From: Baffinella frigidus
Lineage: Eukaryota > Cryptophyceae > Cryptomonadales > Baffinellaceae
Direction: 5' to 3'
Assembly: GCA_026770585.1 (NCBI GenBank)
Contig: MU646860.1
Span: 233,184 to 253,296 of the forward strand
DNA length: 20,113 nt
Under the pieces are notes generated by a model, which ran no database searches, was not told the DNA's origin, and was given only the letters and a program-made list of their open reading frames with translations. Positions 1 through 11,300 of this stretch are shown here, in pieces; position 1 is the first letter of the stretch; the number at the start of each line of letters is the position of its first letter. The position numbers and the translations under genes are program-made.

Positions 1-19
1 GGGGGGGGGGGGGGGGGGG
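1..19 (+). repeat. Poly-G tract at window start
   Basis: Nineteen G in a row at the first base. It may be a sequencing or contig-end artefact. Confidence 0.8.
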
Positions 20-235
20 TCACGTATCAGAGGGCTTGGTGTGCAGCTTTGTTCACACAGTTGTTTGCAGCAGCTGAAGCAAACACCCTCACGGGAGTTC
101 TCATGTGGAGACAGGTTTAAATTAAACCACCTTTGAAACAAATGGCATCGTGCAGATAGCACAGCACAGTGTCTTACATTGAACAGGATTTCGCCATTTT
201 GCTATCTTAGGGGTGGATGGTCGCGGGATGAGTTC

Positions 236-305
236 AGGGTTCAGGGTGCAGGGTGCAGGGTGCAGGGTTCAGGGTGCAGGGTCTAGGGTGCAGGGTTCAG
301 GGTCT
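236..305 (+). repeat. GGGTGCA/GGGTTCA heptad array
   Basis: About ten 7-bp units on the G-rich strand, a degenerate relative of TTTAGGG. Confidence 0.85.
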
Positions 306-402
306 CGTGTGCTGTGTCTAGCTGTGTAGAGGCTGAGATAGCAAACTTCACCTTTAAAACAGCACGACACAGTGTTTTAAATTGAACATGATGTCGCATC
401 AG

Positions 403-455
403 GTGGGGCGAATCGTGGCACACATCAAGAAGCTGCTGCCCTCGGCGTACACCCT
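403..455 (+). pseudogene. Exon 1 head copy
   Basis: Acceptor GCATCAG plus the first 17 codons of exon 1, then abrupt loss of similarity. It differs from 931-983 at six third positions and at no amino acid. It lies upstream of the intact exon. Confidence 0.65.
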
Positions 456-574
456 AAGCACTGAACCCAATCCCTACACGACTGACGGCAGTTGGGGCGC
501 GCATGAACTAACCAGAGGGCTTGGTTTGCAGGTTTGTTCGCACAGTTGTCTCTGAGGCGGGCCCGTTTCTTAAG

Positions 575-655
575 GCTCCTAGACTTTTGTATCACTCAAC
601 TCAAGGCTCAAGGGCCTCATTTAGGACCCGTGTCGAGAGTAATAAAAAAGAAGAA
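575..655 (+). repeat. Dispersed repeat, one of two inverted copies
   Basis: About 65 bp from ATCACTCAACTCAAGG to AGAGTAATAAAAAAGAAG match the reverse complement of about 1803-1875. Read in opposite strands both give CIT-LKAQ-P-LGPVSRV followed by Lys. A GAGGCGGGCCCG motif precedes this copy at 552. Confidence 0.6.
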
Positions 656-705
656 GACGTTGACTCTGATTAGCAAACAGCTGATCACCGCACCCTTCTC
701 AGCAG

Positions 706-717
706 GTGGGGCGAATC
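706..717 (+). pseudogene. Exon 1 head remnant next to an inverted-repeat element
   Basis: TCAGCAG acceptor plus GTGGGGCGAATC, matching the exon 1 start. The sequence then passes directly into the element at 717-869. The upstream context (CAGCTGATC, CACACCCTTC-like) is also shared with that of the intact exon 1. Confidence 0.5.
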
Positions 718-869
718 GGGCTTCGAGGGGATTTTCGGCCCAAATCGGGCCAACATTCAGTTACCTTGTCCGTAGGAATCCCCCTTTGTCCCTACGGGTT
801 GCCTACCGTAAGGTCGTAGGTCTGATCACTTTGGGGAGATTCAAACCCCCTTCCAAGTCCGCTGTGTGG
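717..869 (+). mobile_element. Small inverted-repeat element, family A, copy 1 (left end worn)
   Basis: Shares with 4333-4500 the segments CGGGCTTC, GGGATTTTCGGCCCAAATCG, CCGTAGGAA, CCCTACGGGTTGC and the right end AAGTCCGCTGTGTGG. The left terminus is missing its CACACAG part. No coding capacity, so it looks like a non-autonomous MITE-type element. Confidence 0.65.
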
Positions 870-930
870 CTGAGCCTGTACGTCCCTACACCCTGCACCC
901 TGCAGCTGATCCCCACACCCTTCGCGGCAG

Positions 931-1029
931 GTGGGGCGGATTGTGGCGCATATTAAGAAGCTGCTGCCCTCGGCTTACACCCTCTGGACTATGGAGTGCT
1001 TCTTCAAACTCTCGGTCTGCCACCAGTGG
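931..1029 (+). CDS. Exon 1 (first visible), unrecognised protein
   Basis: It opens after the acceptor GCGGCAG and reads 33 codons in phase 0, beginning VGRIVAHIKKLLPSAYTLW and continuing TMECFFKLSVCHQW. The donor is GTTAGT at 1030. It is the only one of about six copies in 0.4-2.15 kb that has the head, the tail and a GT donor together: the copy at 2080 has AT at that position and the copy at 403 stops after the head. An ATG inside (TMEC) is tempting as a start, but the frame is open back to the acceptor and the head is conserved with only synonymous changes in the copy at 403. An internal exon is therefore more likely. Confidence 0.5.
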
Positions 1030-1661
1030 GTTAGTGGTTCGTGAAGGGAGGGAGGGAGAGAGAGAGAGAGACAGACAGAGAGAGAGAGAGAGACAGAGAG
1101 AGAGGGAGAGATGGAGAGATAGAGAGGACATAGAAGCAAGAAGCTGCTGCCCTCGGCGTACACCCTCTGGACCATGGAGTGCTTCTTCAAACTCCCGGTC
1201 TGCCCACACGGCTTCGGGTTTCTCCTCCAGTATTATTAGGGCAGTCTGCACCCTGAACCCTGAACCCTGAATCCGACGACCCTCTGGACTATGGAGTGCT
1301 TCTTCAAACTCCCGGTCTGCTGCCACCCCGCCTCTGATTAGCAATAGCTATTGCTTATCAGCTATTGTTAATCAGCGGCAGGGTGCAGGTTGCCCTATCC
1401 AGTCCATTACAGGGCAACCTGCATTCTGCACCTAGGGCAACCTGCTCGGGAGTCAGAAGCATTAACCCCAGCAGCCTGCCCTCGGCGTACTCCCTCTGGA
1501 TTATGGAGTGCTTCTTCACACTCCTGGTCTTCTGCCGCCACCCCGCCTTTGATTAGCAATAGCAACTATGCAGGGAGCAGGTTGCCCTATCCAGTCCATT
1601 GCGGGGCAACCAGCATCCTGCACCTAGGGCAACAGCTTCTTGCTTCTATGTCCTCTCTATC

Positions 1662-1700
<39 letters not shown>

Positions 1701-1703
1701 CAA

Positions 1704-1741
<38 letters not shown>

Positions 1742-2335
1742 CCTCTCTGAGCCGGTCTGTCCCGGTTAGCCGCCATCCCTCGACGTGAGCTCTTTTTCTT
1801 CTTCTTCTTCTTCTTCTTCATTACTCTCGATACAGGTCCTAATCGAGGCTCTTGCGCCTTGAGGTGCGTGATGCAAACGACTTGAGCGGGCACCTCTATT
1901 CTCGCGACGTTGTTAGCGGGCCCGCTCGACCCTGCACCCTAGACCCTGCACCCTGAACCCTGCACGCCAGTGACGTGCATGTTTCTGGACCCTGAACCCT
2001 AGACCTGCAAAGGCATGCAGGTTTCGAAACCCTGGACCCTATATCCTGAATCCTGAACAACGTCGCGAGGATAGAGTAGTTGGCGCACACCCTCTGGACC
2101 ATGGAGTGCTTCTTCAAACTCTCGGTCTGCCGCCATTGGATGAGTGGTTCGGTGTGTGGGTTTAGGGGTTGGATTTGGTGGTTAGTTTGGGGGGTTTGGG
2201 GGTCTGGGTTTGGGTGTAGTGTTTGGGAATTGGGGGTTGGGGTCCCATTTATTAGACCGGTCCATTTATTCTCGTGGTAATTATTTAGAAGTGTTCGAAC
2301 ACTATTTATAAACCCGAAACCCTGAACCCTAAACC

Positions 2336-2367
<32 letters not shown>

Positions 2368-5300
2368 TTCCCCGCAGGGCAAGAACAAATTCCTCTTCCT
2401 GTGGCGCAACGACGAAATAAATCAAACTAAAATTGAAATTAAAATAAACCCTCAACAATAAAGCCTGAAAAATAAATCCTAAACACCTCGATCAGGGCAA
2501 GAACAAACTCCTGTTCCTGTGGTGCAACGATCTGCGCGTGTTCACCCCGAACGACCCCCCCAAGATCGAGGCGCCCAACGCTGTCAGCCACAGGGCACCG
2601 TATGACACCACATTAATTTCGGAACAAGACAGATTCTGTCCCGCTATCTTAGGCTTCTGACGCCGAAGATAAGGGTGTATGTGCTGTTTTAGGCATACGA
2701 TGATGCTATCTTGCACCTTTGTATGTGGGCAGATTCTGGTATGGTCCGAGATGACCATGCTGTCATCCACAGGGCGGGCTCCGCAGGCGACCCAAGCCAG
2801 AAATCCGGGTTTCCGAAATCGCGGTTTGTAAAATGTCTTGACACGCCCACATTATCCCGCCTGAACCCTAAACACCTCGATCAGGGGAAGAACAAGCTGC
2901 TCTTCCTGTGGTGCAACGACCTGCGCGTGTTCACCCCGAACGACCCCCCCAAGATCGAGACCTTCCTCGCACCCCCCGTCAACTCCCACGTAACCCCCCC
3001 CCCTCCACACCACCTGGTTTAGGGTTTAGCGTTTAGCGTTGAGAGTTGAGAGTTTAGAGTTCAGGGGTTTGTGGGGTTTTGGGCCAACGAATTCCCGCAT
3101 ACTTCTAAACACTTGACACTTCACCCCTGAACGACGCCCCGTAGACCCTACACTTGTAGCTACACCCTAAACCCTGAATGCTTGAGACGTCACCCCGAAC
3201 GATCCGCCGAAGATCGAGACCTTCCTCGCACCCCCCGTCAACTCCCACGTACCTCCTCCCCCCCCACCGAAAACCGAAACCCGAAAACCCCATCCCCACG
3301 TCTAAATGCTTTACAAAATAAAGATTACATTATAGTAAATGAGTAGATTTAAATCGTCAGTTGACTCCGAAGGCTTGCATGCTTCCGCGTGCTTACCCAA
3401 TCCACGTCGCGCGTCAACAGGCTCTCTATGATTTGTACCGATTCCTCTTGCTTCTCGACTGCCGTGGCACGCCCTGAAAGAGCGCTGCCCACCGAGACAA
3501 AAGTCGAGAGTGGAACGTCTCAAAGCAAAAGTGGAACCTCTGTTAACTTAAGAAGTAACAGTGGAGAATCAACCACGCCAACGCAGGATCCCCAGGACCG
3601 AAAACACGCGCAAACTGACTTTTGGCGTTCTCAGGTGGCGTCGAAGCACAGGTACGTCTTTCTATTATCTGTACCGCGAACCAACCACTTTTGGCGAGAA
3701 CGCAGGATCCCCGGTACCGAAAACACGCGAAAGTGACTTTTGACGCCTCCCTCCTTGGGGCAAGGTGCGACCTAATCCGCAAAGTTAATTACTTCCATGT
3801 TGTACCAGATGAATTGACCTTTGACATTCGCAGGTGGCCAGATGAATTGACTTTTGGCATTAGATGAATTGACGTTTGGCGTTGGCAGGTCGCGCCGATA
3901 CACAAGTACGAGAAGAAGAAGGCTTTCTATTATTTGTACCGCGAACCAACCACTTTTGGCGAGTACTCAGGATCCCTGGTGCCCAAAACACGAGAGATTG
4001 ACTTTTGGCGTTCGTAGGTGGCATCAAAGCAAGGTAAGTCTTTCTATTGTTTGTACCGCAAACCGACCACTTTTGGCTTGAACAGAGGATTCCCAGTACC
4101 GAAGACACACGAAAAAATGACTTTTGGCGTTCGTAGGTTGCGCCGAAGCACAAGTACGAGAAAAAGGACCTCAAAAAGGAGTACTTCAAATGCCCGTGCG
4201 CCGGATTCAACATCGACCCAGGTACCTCCATCACTAATGTTGCGAGGCTCTTTCATAAGGTTACGAGACTCACTCTGTTCTGGAACAGTTATGCCCGTGC
4301 GCGGGATTCAACATCGACCCAGGTACACGCACCACACAGCGGGCTTCAAAGGGATTTTCGGCCCAAATCGGGCGACCTTTCCGTTACCTTATCCGTAGGA
4401 ACTCCCCTATGTCCCTACGCCCTACGGGTTGCATACCGTAGGGTCCTGGGTCTTATCGCGTATGGGTTATTCAAAAATCTCTTCGAAGTCCGCTGTGTGG
4501 AATGCAGGTGCGCATTCCACACAGCGAATCAACATCGACCCAATCAACATCGACCCGATTCAACATCAACCCAGGTACCTCCTCCACTTAGGCTGCGAGG
4601 CTCGTTGATAAGGTTACGAGGCTCACTCAGTTCTGGAACAGTTGTGTAAAGTCGTTCGTTTTAGGTACGGCGTTACTCCCCAATTCTGCATTTAGGCAAA
4701 CCCCCCGTGCGCGGGCTTCAACATCGACCCGGGTTTAGGGTTTGGAGTTGACACATGAAAGCCAACACAGCATGAAAAGTGACATTGAGTCAGTGATCTT
4801 CCGAAATGCAATTGACATTTGGAGGGTCAAATTGACTTTTGACGCGTCCTGGTGGCAGCGTGCGACCGATCGGGGGGCCTGTTCGAGGTCTCTCAGATGA
4901 AGATCACGACCTACTTCCGTCTTTCTATCACCTGTACCGCAAATCAACCACTTTTGGCGAAAACGCTGGGTTCCCGGTACAAAAAGCTCGCGTAATTGAC
5001 ATTTGGCGCGAGTAATTGACTTTTCCCGATGGTAAGTTGACTTTTCCCGATGGCAGCGTGCGACCGGTCGGGGGGTCTGTTCGAGGTCTCTCAGATGAAA
5101 ATCACGACCTACCGCTACATGATCCTCTACCACCAATCCCAGGTGCCCCTCAACCCAAACTCCTAACCCCCAAACCCCTGAACCCGAAATCTGAACCCAG
5201 GAACCCGAAACCTGAAACCCGAAACCCAAAACCATAACCCGAAAACTACCACCAATCCCAGGTTCGCGAAGCGCCCTATTTCAGGTTAGTTGAGAGGCGC

Positions 5301-8300
5301 GTTTTGTACGGGAATTGGAGCCAATTCTTCAGATTCGGCCGGGTTTTGTACCAGATGAAGATTACGACCTACCGCTGCTTGATCCTCTACCACCAATCGC
5401 AGGTACCCCATCTCTGTCCCAGTCTATTTGGGCTCACTGATTTGGTGGTCCCAGACTCTTTTTTTCTCTCGAAAGTTGACGGATTTGTACCGCACACCCA
5501 GCATGTCAACTTGAGAATAGTCCTCCAACGTGCCGCTGCTTGATCCTCTACCACCAATCCCAGGTACCCCCAAACCCTAAACCCTGAACCCGAAGCCCTG
5601 AATCCTGAACCCTAAACCCTACACCATAAACCCTAAACTCTAAACCCTGAAACCTGAACCCTGAACCCGAAACCAGAAATCAGAAACCCAAACCCAAAAC
5701 CCAAAAACCCAAACCCAAAACCCCAAAACCCGCCCTAAACTCTAAACCTCGAAATCACGGCGGCAGGCCCACTTCGAAAAGGACGTAGCGATTCTAGAGG
5801 ACCCCTAAACCCAAAACCCGAAACCCGAACCCCGAAACCCGAAACCCAAAACCCGAACTCCGAACCCCGAAACCCGAACCCCGAAACCACACAAAAATAT
5901 CAACCCTAACCACGCCAGGGTGCACTCTGGCGATTTTTTTCCTTTTTTTTTCGAGGGGGTGTTTTAAAGCGTCTCAGGAGACGCTTGTTGACTTTTGAAG
6001 ACCACGGCCTTGCGGGGGGGTTGACTTTTGGCGACACCTTTTCAAGACTCTAGCGTGGAACCCACCCGAAACCCTCCGCCAGGCGCACCTCGAAAAGGAC
6101 GTGGCGATTCCAGAGGATGTGGAGCTAGTCAAGCTCTCGCCCTACCGCAAGAAATGGATCGAGGAGGACGAAATGGTAACCCCCCCCCCCCCAACAAAAC
6201 AGCATAAAAGCTAATGCCTAATACGTAATGCCTAATAGCTAATGCCTAATACGGAATAGGTAATAGCTAATGCCTAATACGGAATAGGTAATAGCTAATG
6301 CCTAATACGTAATAGGTAATAGGTAATAGCTGATATCTAGCGCCTAGAACACGTGGAGTTAGTCAAGCTCTCGCCCTACCGCAAGAAATGGATCGAGGAG
6401 GACGAAAGGGTGCACCCTCATCCATGAACCCTAATGAGTGTAGGGTGCAGGGTGTAGGGTGCAGGGTGCAGGGTGCAGGGTGAAGGGTGAAGGGTGTAGG
6501 GTGCAGGGTGCAGGGTATAGGGTGTAGGTGCGAGGTGTTAGCCAGAGGATGTCGAACTTGTGAAGCTTTCCCCCTACCGCAAGAAATCGATCGAGGAAGA
6601 CGAAATGGTGCACCCTAAACCCTAAACCCTAAACCCTAAACCCTAAACCGTACAGAAATGGTCCCGAACCCTCAACCCTAAATGGTCCCGAACCCTAAAC
6701 CACAATCCCTAACAGCTTATACCTAGCCCCCACAACCTGATCCCTAAACCCCAAACCCCAAACCCTAAACCAGGTTAAATTCCGCGAAAATGCCGACCTC
6801 AAAGCCTACGAGCTCAAGTCAATCCCTGGACCCTAAACCCCAAACCCTAAACCCCACGCCAGGTTAAATTCCGCGAAAACGCGGACCTCAAAGCGTACGA
6901 GCTCAAGTCGGGGTCGCTTGTGTACCAGGTTCGCCCTAAAGCCTAAACCCTAAACCCTAAAACCTGAACCCTAAACCCAGACGGCGACTGGTAGAAACCC
7001 TAAGCCCCAAACCCCAAACCCTAAACCCTGAACCCTGAACCCTGAACCCTGAACCCTCAAACCTAAACCCTAAACCCAAAACCCAAAACCCTAAATTCAA
7101 AACCCTAAACCCTAAAGCCTAAACCCTACCCAACCCCCTACCTAACCCCCTACCTACCCCCCTACCTAAACCCCTACCTAAACCCCTACCTAGAACCCTA
7201 AACCATAAACCATAAACCATAAACCCTAAACCCTAAACCCTAAACCCTAAACCCTAAACCCTAAACCCTAAACCCTAAACCCTAAACCCCAAACCTGAAA
7301 CCCGAAAACAGATGCCGCGGTACAGAGACCATGTGCGCGAGCTGAACGGGTAAACCCCGAAACCCTTACCCCAAACCCTAAACCCTAAACCCCAAACCCC
7401 AAACCCCAAACCCGAAAACCCCAAACCCACATCCCGGAAACGGGAACCATGAACCATGAACCATGAACCATGAACCATGAGCCATGAACCATGAACCATG
7501 AACCATGCACCCGAAGCCCGAGACCCGGATCCCGGAAACGGGAACCCGAAACCCGAAACCATGAACACGAAACACGAAACCCGAAACCCGAAACCCAAAA
7601 CCCCAAACCCCAAACCATGAACCCCAAAACCCTAACCCCAAAACCCGAACCCCAGGTGGGAGCAAATCCCGCCTTTGCCCGTGTCCAACGCCGACCCCCT
7701 GGTCTTCAAGTTCCTCTCAAAGCTCGCCATCGTCGACGGGCAGGTGCGAGCAGTTCAAATCACGATAAATCACATATGCTATCTTAAGGGTGTAACTTGC
7801 TATTTTTGCTCCGGCAGAGCTCTGAGATAGCACGAAGCCTACCCGTAAGATAGTGAAGAGGTGGTGTGTCGAACGCCGACCCCCTCGTCTTCAAGTTCCT
7901 CTCAAAGCTCGCCATCGTCGATGGGTAGGTGCGAGTACCTCAAATCACGATAATGTGGAAAAATATTCAATTTAAATCACGTTTTTTGCTGTCTTACGCG
8001 TGTGTAATTTTGTTGTCTTCGCCTCGATGTAGCTGTAACGTAGCACGGAACCCACCCGTAAGATAGTGGAAAGGTGGTGTGGCAAACGGGGATCCGTTCG
8101 TGTTGAAGTTCCTTTCGAAACTCGCGATCGTCGATGGTCAGGTGCGATGACCTTAGATAACGTTGTGTGATATCTTACGGGTGTAATTTGCGATCTTAGC
8201 CTCGAGATAGCTTCAACACGAAACCAAACGCTAAGATAGTGGTCACGGACCTGCACCGGTGCATTAATGAACCCTGCATCTCGATTCAGGGTTTACCCTA

Positions 8301-11300
8301 ACCCTCACACCCTAAACACCAAACCCTAAACACCAAACACCAGAAACCAGAAACCAAACACCAAACACCAAACACCAAACACCAAACACCAAACACCAAA
8401 CACCAAACACCAAACACCACACCCCACACTCCACACACCCACACACCCACACACCCACACACCCACACACCCACACACACCCCACACCCACACCCCAAAC
8501 CCCACAACCCACACCCCAAACCCCACATCCCACACCCCAAACCCCAAACCCCACTCCCTAAACCCCAAACCCCACTCCCCAAATTCCACACACTACACCC
8601 CCAAACTCCAAACCCCAAACCCTAAACCCTAACCCCCAAACCCTGAAACCTAACCCCACACCCCAAACAGGTGCTGCAAAGCCACCCGGTCAACGAATAC
8701 TCCAAGCAAGACATCCAGGTGACCCTACACCCCAAACCCTAAACCCGAAACCCGAAACTTGAAACCCGAAACCCTACCGCCCCAAGGTCAATTTCTTACA
8801 TATATATATACGAAAACACCAGAAAACACCAGTTTTGAAACACCAGTTTTCGGTGTCGGGGATGCTGCTTCCTGTGACGTAGAAATTAAGATTTCTTCGA
8901 TTTTCCAGGAAACTCTGCAAAGGTGGGTGATTCGCGGGTTAGGGTTCTCGGGTTAGCCTAACCCGGCCAGCGAATACTCCAAGCAGGACATCCAGGTGAC
9001 CCTAAAACCGAAAACCGAAACTCTGACCCCTCAACCCTGACCCCTCAACCCGAGACCCGAAACCCGAGCCCCCCTAAACCCTAAACACTAAACCCTAAAA
9101 CCCTCAACCCCAAACCCTAAACCCTAAACCCTAAACCCCAAACCTCAAACCCCAAACCCTTCCTCCAGGACTTCCGGCGGTTCTTCCACAACATAGTGAT
9201 GAAGAACGCGGACCACGATTCCTTCCTCGAACGCAAGATGAAGGTCTCACCTCACCTCTAAGCCCCACCCCCAAAGCCTCCAGGATTTAGGGTTTAGGGA
9301 TCTGACCTATACCCTCAACCCTAAACCCGAAACCCTAAACCCTAAACCCTAATCCCTAATCCCTAATCCCTAATCCCTAAACCCTAAGCCTAAGCCCTAA
9401 ACCCTAAACCCTAAGCCCTGAACCCTAAACCCTAAACCCCAAAGCGACGGCCACCCTCTGCCCTAACGTACTGGCACGGGCCCAACTGCTTGAAAAGAGT
9501 TGGGGTTCAGGTCCAAAAGAGTTGGGGTTTAGGTCTTAGGATTCGTCTCAACGACTCTCTCTCACACAATCAGCAACCCTAAATGCTGAACCGCCCCAGG
9601 TGTGTGAGCCCGAAAATAGATGGGCTGGTCATTAAAGCTCACTGTGTGGCCCAGTGTGTAACCCTAAACCCTAAACCCTAAACCCTAAACCCTAAACCCT
9701 AAACCCTAAACCCTACCAGGTGTGTGATGCGTGCTGCATCAAATTCACGTCATCAGCAGACGACAACATCTCTAACCTGAAAAAAATCGGTTAATAAAAT
9801 GTGTTTGTACCGAGCAATTCTTAATTAGTACCACGAAAATAGATAGACCGATCTGCGAAAACCACTGTGTGGGAAGGCCCTCAATCGCACCCGTAAACAC
9901 TATCTCGCCAGGTATGTGGCGCGTGCTGCATGGAATTCACATCCTCGGCGGATGACAACATTTCGCTCGAGACAATAAAATATGTTTGTACCGTGCAATT
10001 GTTAATTAGTACCACGAAAATAGATGGACTGGGCATTAAAGCTCACTGTGTGGCCAGGTGTGTGACGCGTGCTGCATCAAATTCACGTCATCAGCAGACG
10101 ACAACATCTCGCTCGAAATGACCAAGCTGGTCGTCGGAACACCCAACGACACTTTCTTTTCCACCCGCAAGTAACCCCCCCCCCCCTACGGGTTTGGTGC
10201 ACGGCTTACTGCTTTAGGGTTTAGGGGTTTGGGTCCTAGCCTTTTTTTTTATGGTGTAGGGTGCAGGGTGAAGTGTGTAGGGTGTGGGGTTAACCGTGTA
10301 GGGTTCAGGCGGCAACATCTCTCTCGAAATGACCAAGCTGGTTCTGTAGAGTGTAGGGTGTAGGGTGTAGACTGTAGGGTGAAGTGTGTAGGGTGTAGGG
10401 GGCGTAAACGTGGGTAGGGTGTAGGGGGCGTGAAGAAGGTGTCGTCGGAACACCCAACGACACCTTCTTCTCCACGCACAAGTGCGTCCCCCCCCCACCC
10501 CACCCCCCCACCCCAGCATTTTGGTTCACGGCTTACTGCTTTAGGAGTTGGGGTTTCGGGTCCTAGCCTTTCTGTATGGTGTAGGGTGCAGGGTGCAGGC
10601 TTGGGGGTTGACACTGTAGGGTGTAGGGTGTAGGGTGTAGGGTGAAGTGTGTAGGGTGTAGGGGGCGTAAACCCCGACTGTTGTGGGGCTGACCCCGCAC
10701 ACCGGCGCTCAGTAAGCACACAGCCACAGCCCTTCACGCCATGGAAGAAAGAATGTATTACCCAACTTGATGGTCAAACCCTCGTGGCAGGGCTCATAAC
10801 CCTAGTGGATTCTACCGCCACGACTCTGACCCCCACCCCGGAACCCCTGGCTCGCACGGTAAACCACCCCCAAACTCCACATCAGTGAAGGGGGCAGGGG
10901 CCTCACCCTGAACCCTAAACCCTAAACCCTAAACCCTACACCCTAAACCCTAAACCCTAAACCCTACACCCTAAACCCTAAACCCTGTGACCCTGTGACC
11001 CTAAACCCTGTCTCGGATCAAACCCCTCAACCCTAACCCACCCTCCCCTCCCCTCTCCCCCACAGATCCATGCGCTCATCAATGTCAAGCTCCAAATTCC
11101 TCGACCCAGCCGCACACTCCTTCAAAGCCTTCCAGTCGGAGCCGTCACACGGGATGCTCCCCGCTTTGACGAAGCAGGGCTCAGGCCGCCCCCCGCGCTC
11201 CAAGACCTCGCTGGTACACCCTACACCCTACACCCTACACCCTACACCCCTTTTTTCGCGGCACCCTTCACAACCCACCCTGACACCCAATCCCCAACCT

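Larger units (their letters stand above)
3558..4136 (+). repeat. Intron-end tandem array carrying exon 3 heads
   Basis: A unit of about 100-125 bp recurs about four times. It has the order TTTCTATTATTTGTACCGCG, ACCAACCACTTTTGGCGAG, CAGGATCCCCGGTACCGAA, TTGACTTTTGGCGTTC, then a (G/C)AG acceptor and an exon 3 head. The last unit runs into intact exon 3 at 4137. Some internal units are truncated or joined out of order (3740-3880). Confidence 0.7.
9600..10060 (+). repeat. Tandem units carrying exon 11 heads
   Basis: The segments CGAAAATAGATGG, ATTAAAGCTCACTGTGTGG and AATAAAATATGTTTGTACCG recur up to three times with acceptors at 9600, 9719, 9911 and 10057. The unit is about 150-190 bp and the last one runs into intact exon 11. 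Confidence 0.7.
10212..10670 (+). repeat. GGGTGTA/GGGTGCA heptads, two duplicated blocks
   Basis: CGGCTTACTGCTTTAGG followed by GGGTCCTAGCC and heptads occurs at 10202 and 10529, so the block including the exon 11 fragments is duplicated. The heptads are G-rich on plus. Confidence 0.75.

Noticed and set aside
1021-1170. ATG in exon 1 (TMEC) as the gene's start
   Set aside because: The frame is open upstream to a conserved acceptor, and the upstream codons show synonymous-only differences between copies, so they look coding.
866-1344. Arg/Glu-rich and Ser/Leu-rich frames over GA/CT tracts (also 13493-13761 and 18583-19217)
   Set aside because: Microsatellite translation. Only the parts matching repeated exons carry real coding signal, and in other frames.
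7201-7300. True chromosome end
   Set aside because: The arrays are short, degenerate, on both strands and embedded between exons, so they are interstitial.
7275-7665. Long minus-strand frames with GLGFRVSGF-type repeats (also at 8298-8618, 2492-2770 partly, 11954-12244)
   Set aside because: They are the direct translation of CCCGAAA/CCCTAAA-type heptads, in which all frames stay open. There is no non-repeat sequence or start context supporting a protein.
10058-10170. End of a FYVE-type zinc finger (VCDACC in exon 11)
   Set aside because: The motif resembles the last zinc-binding turn of FYVE domains, but the preceding exons lack the other cysteine pairs and the basic RRHHC-type motif.
10214-10737. 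Minus-strand frames rich in YTLHP
   Set aside because: Translation of GGGTGTA heptads read backwards.
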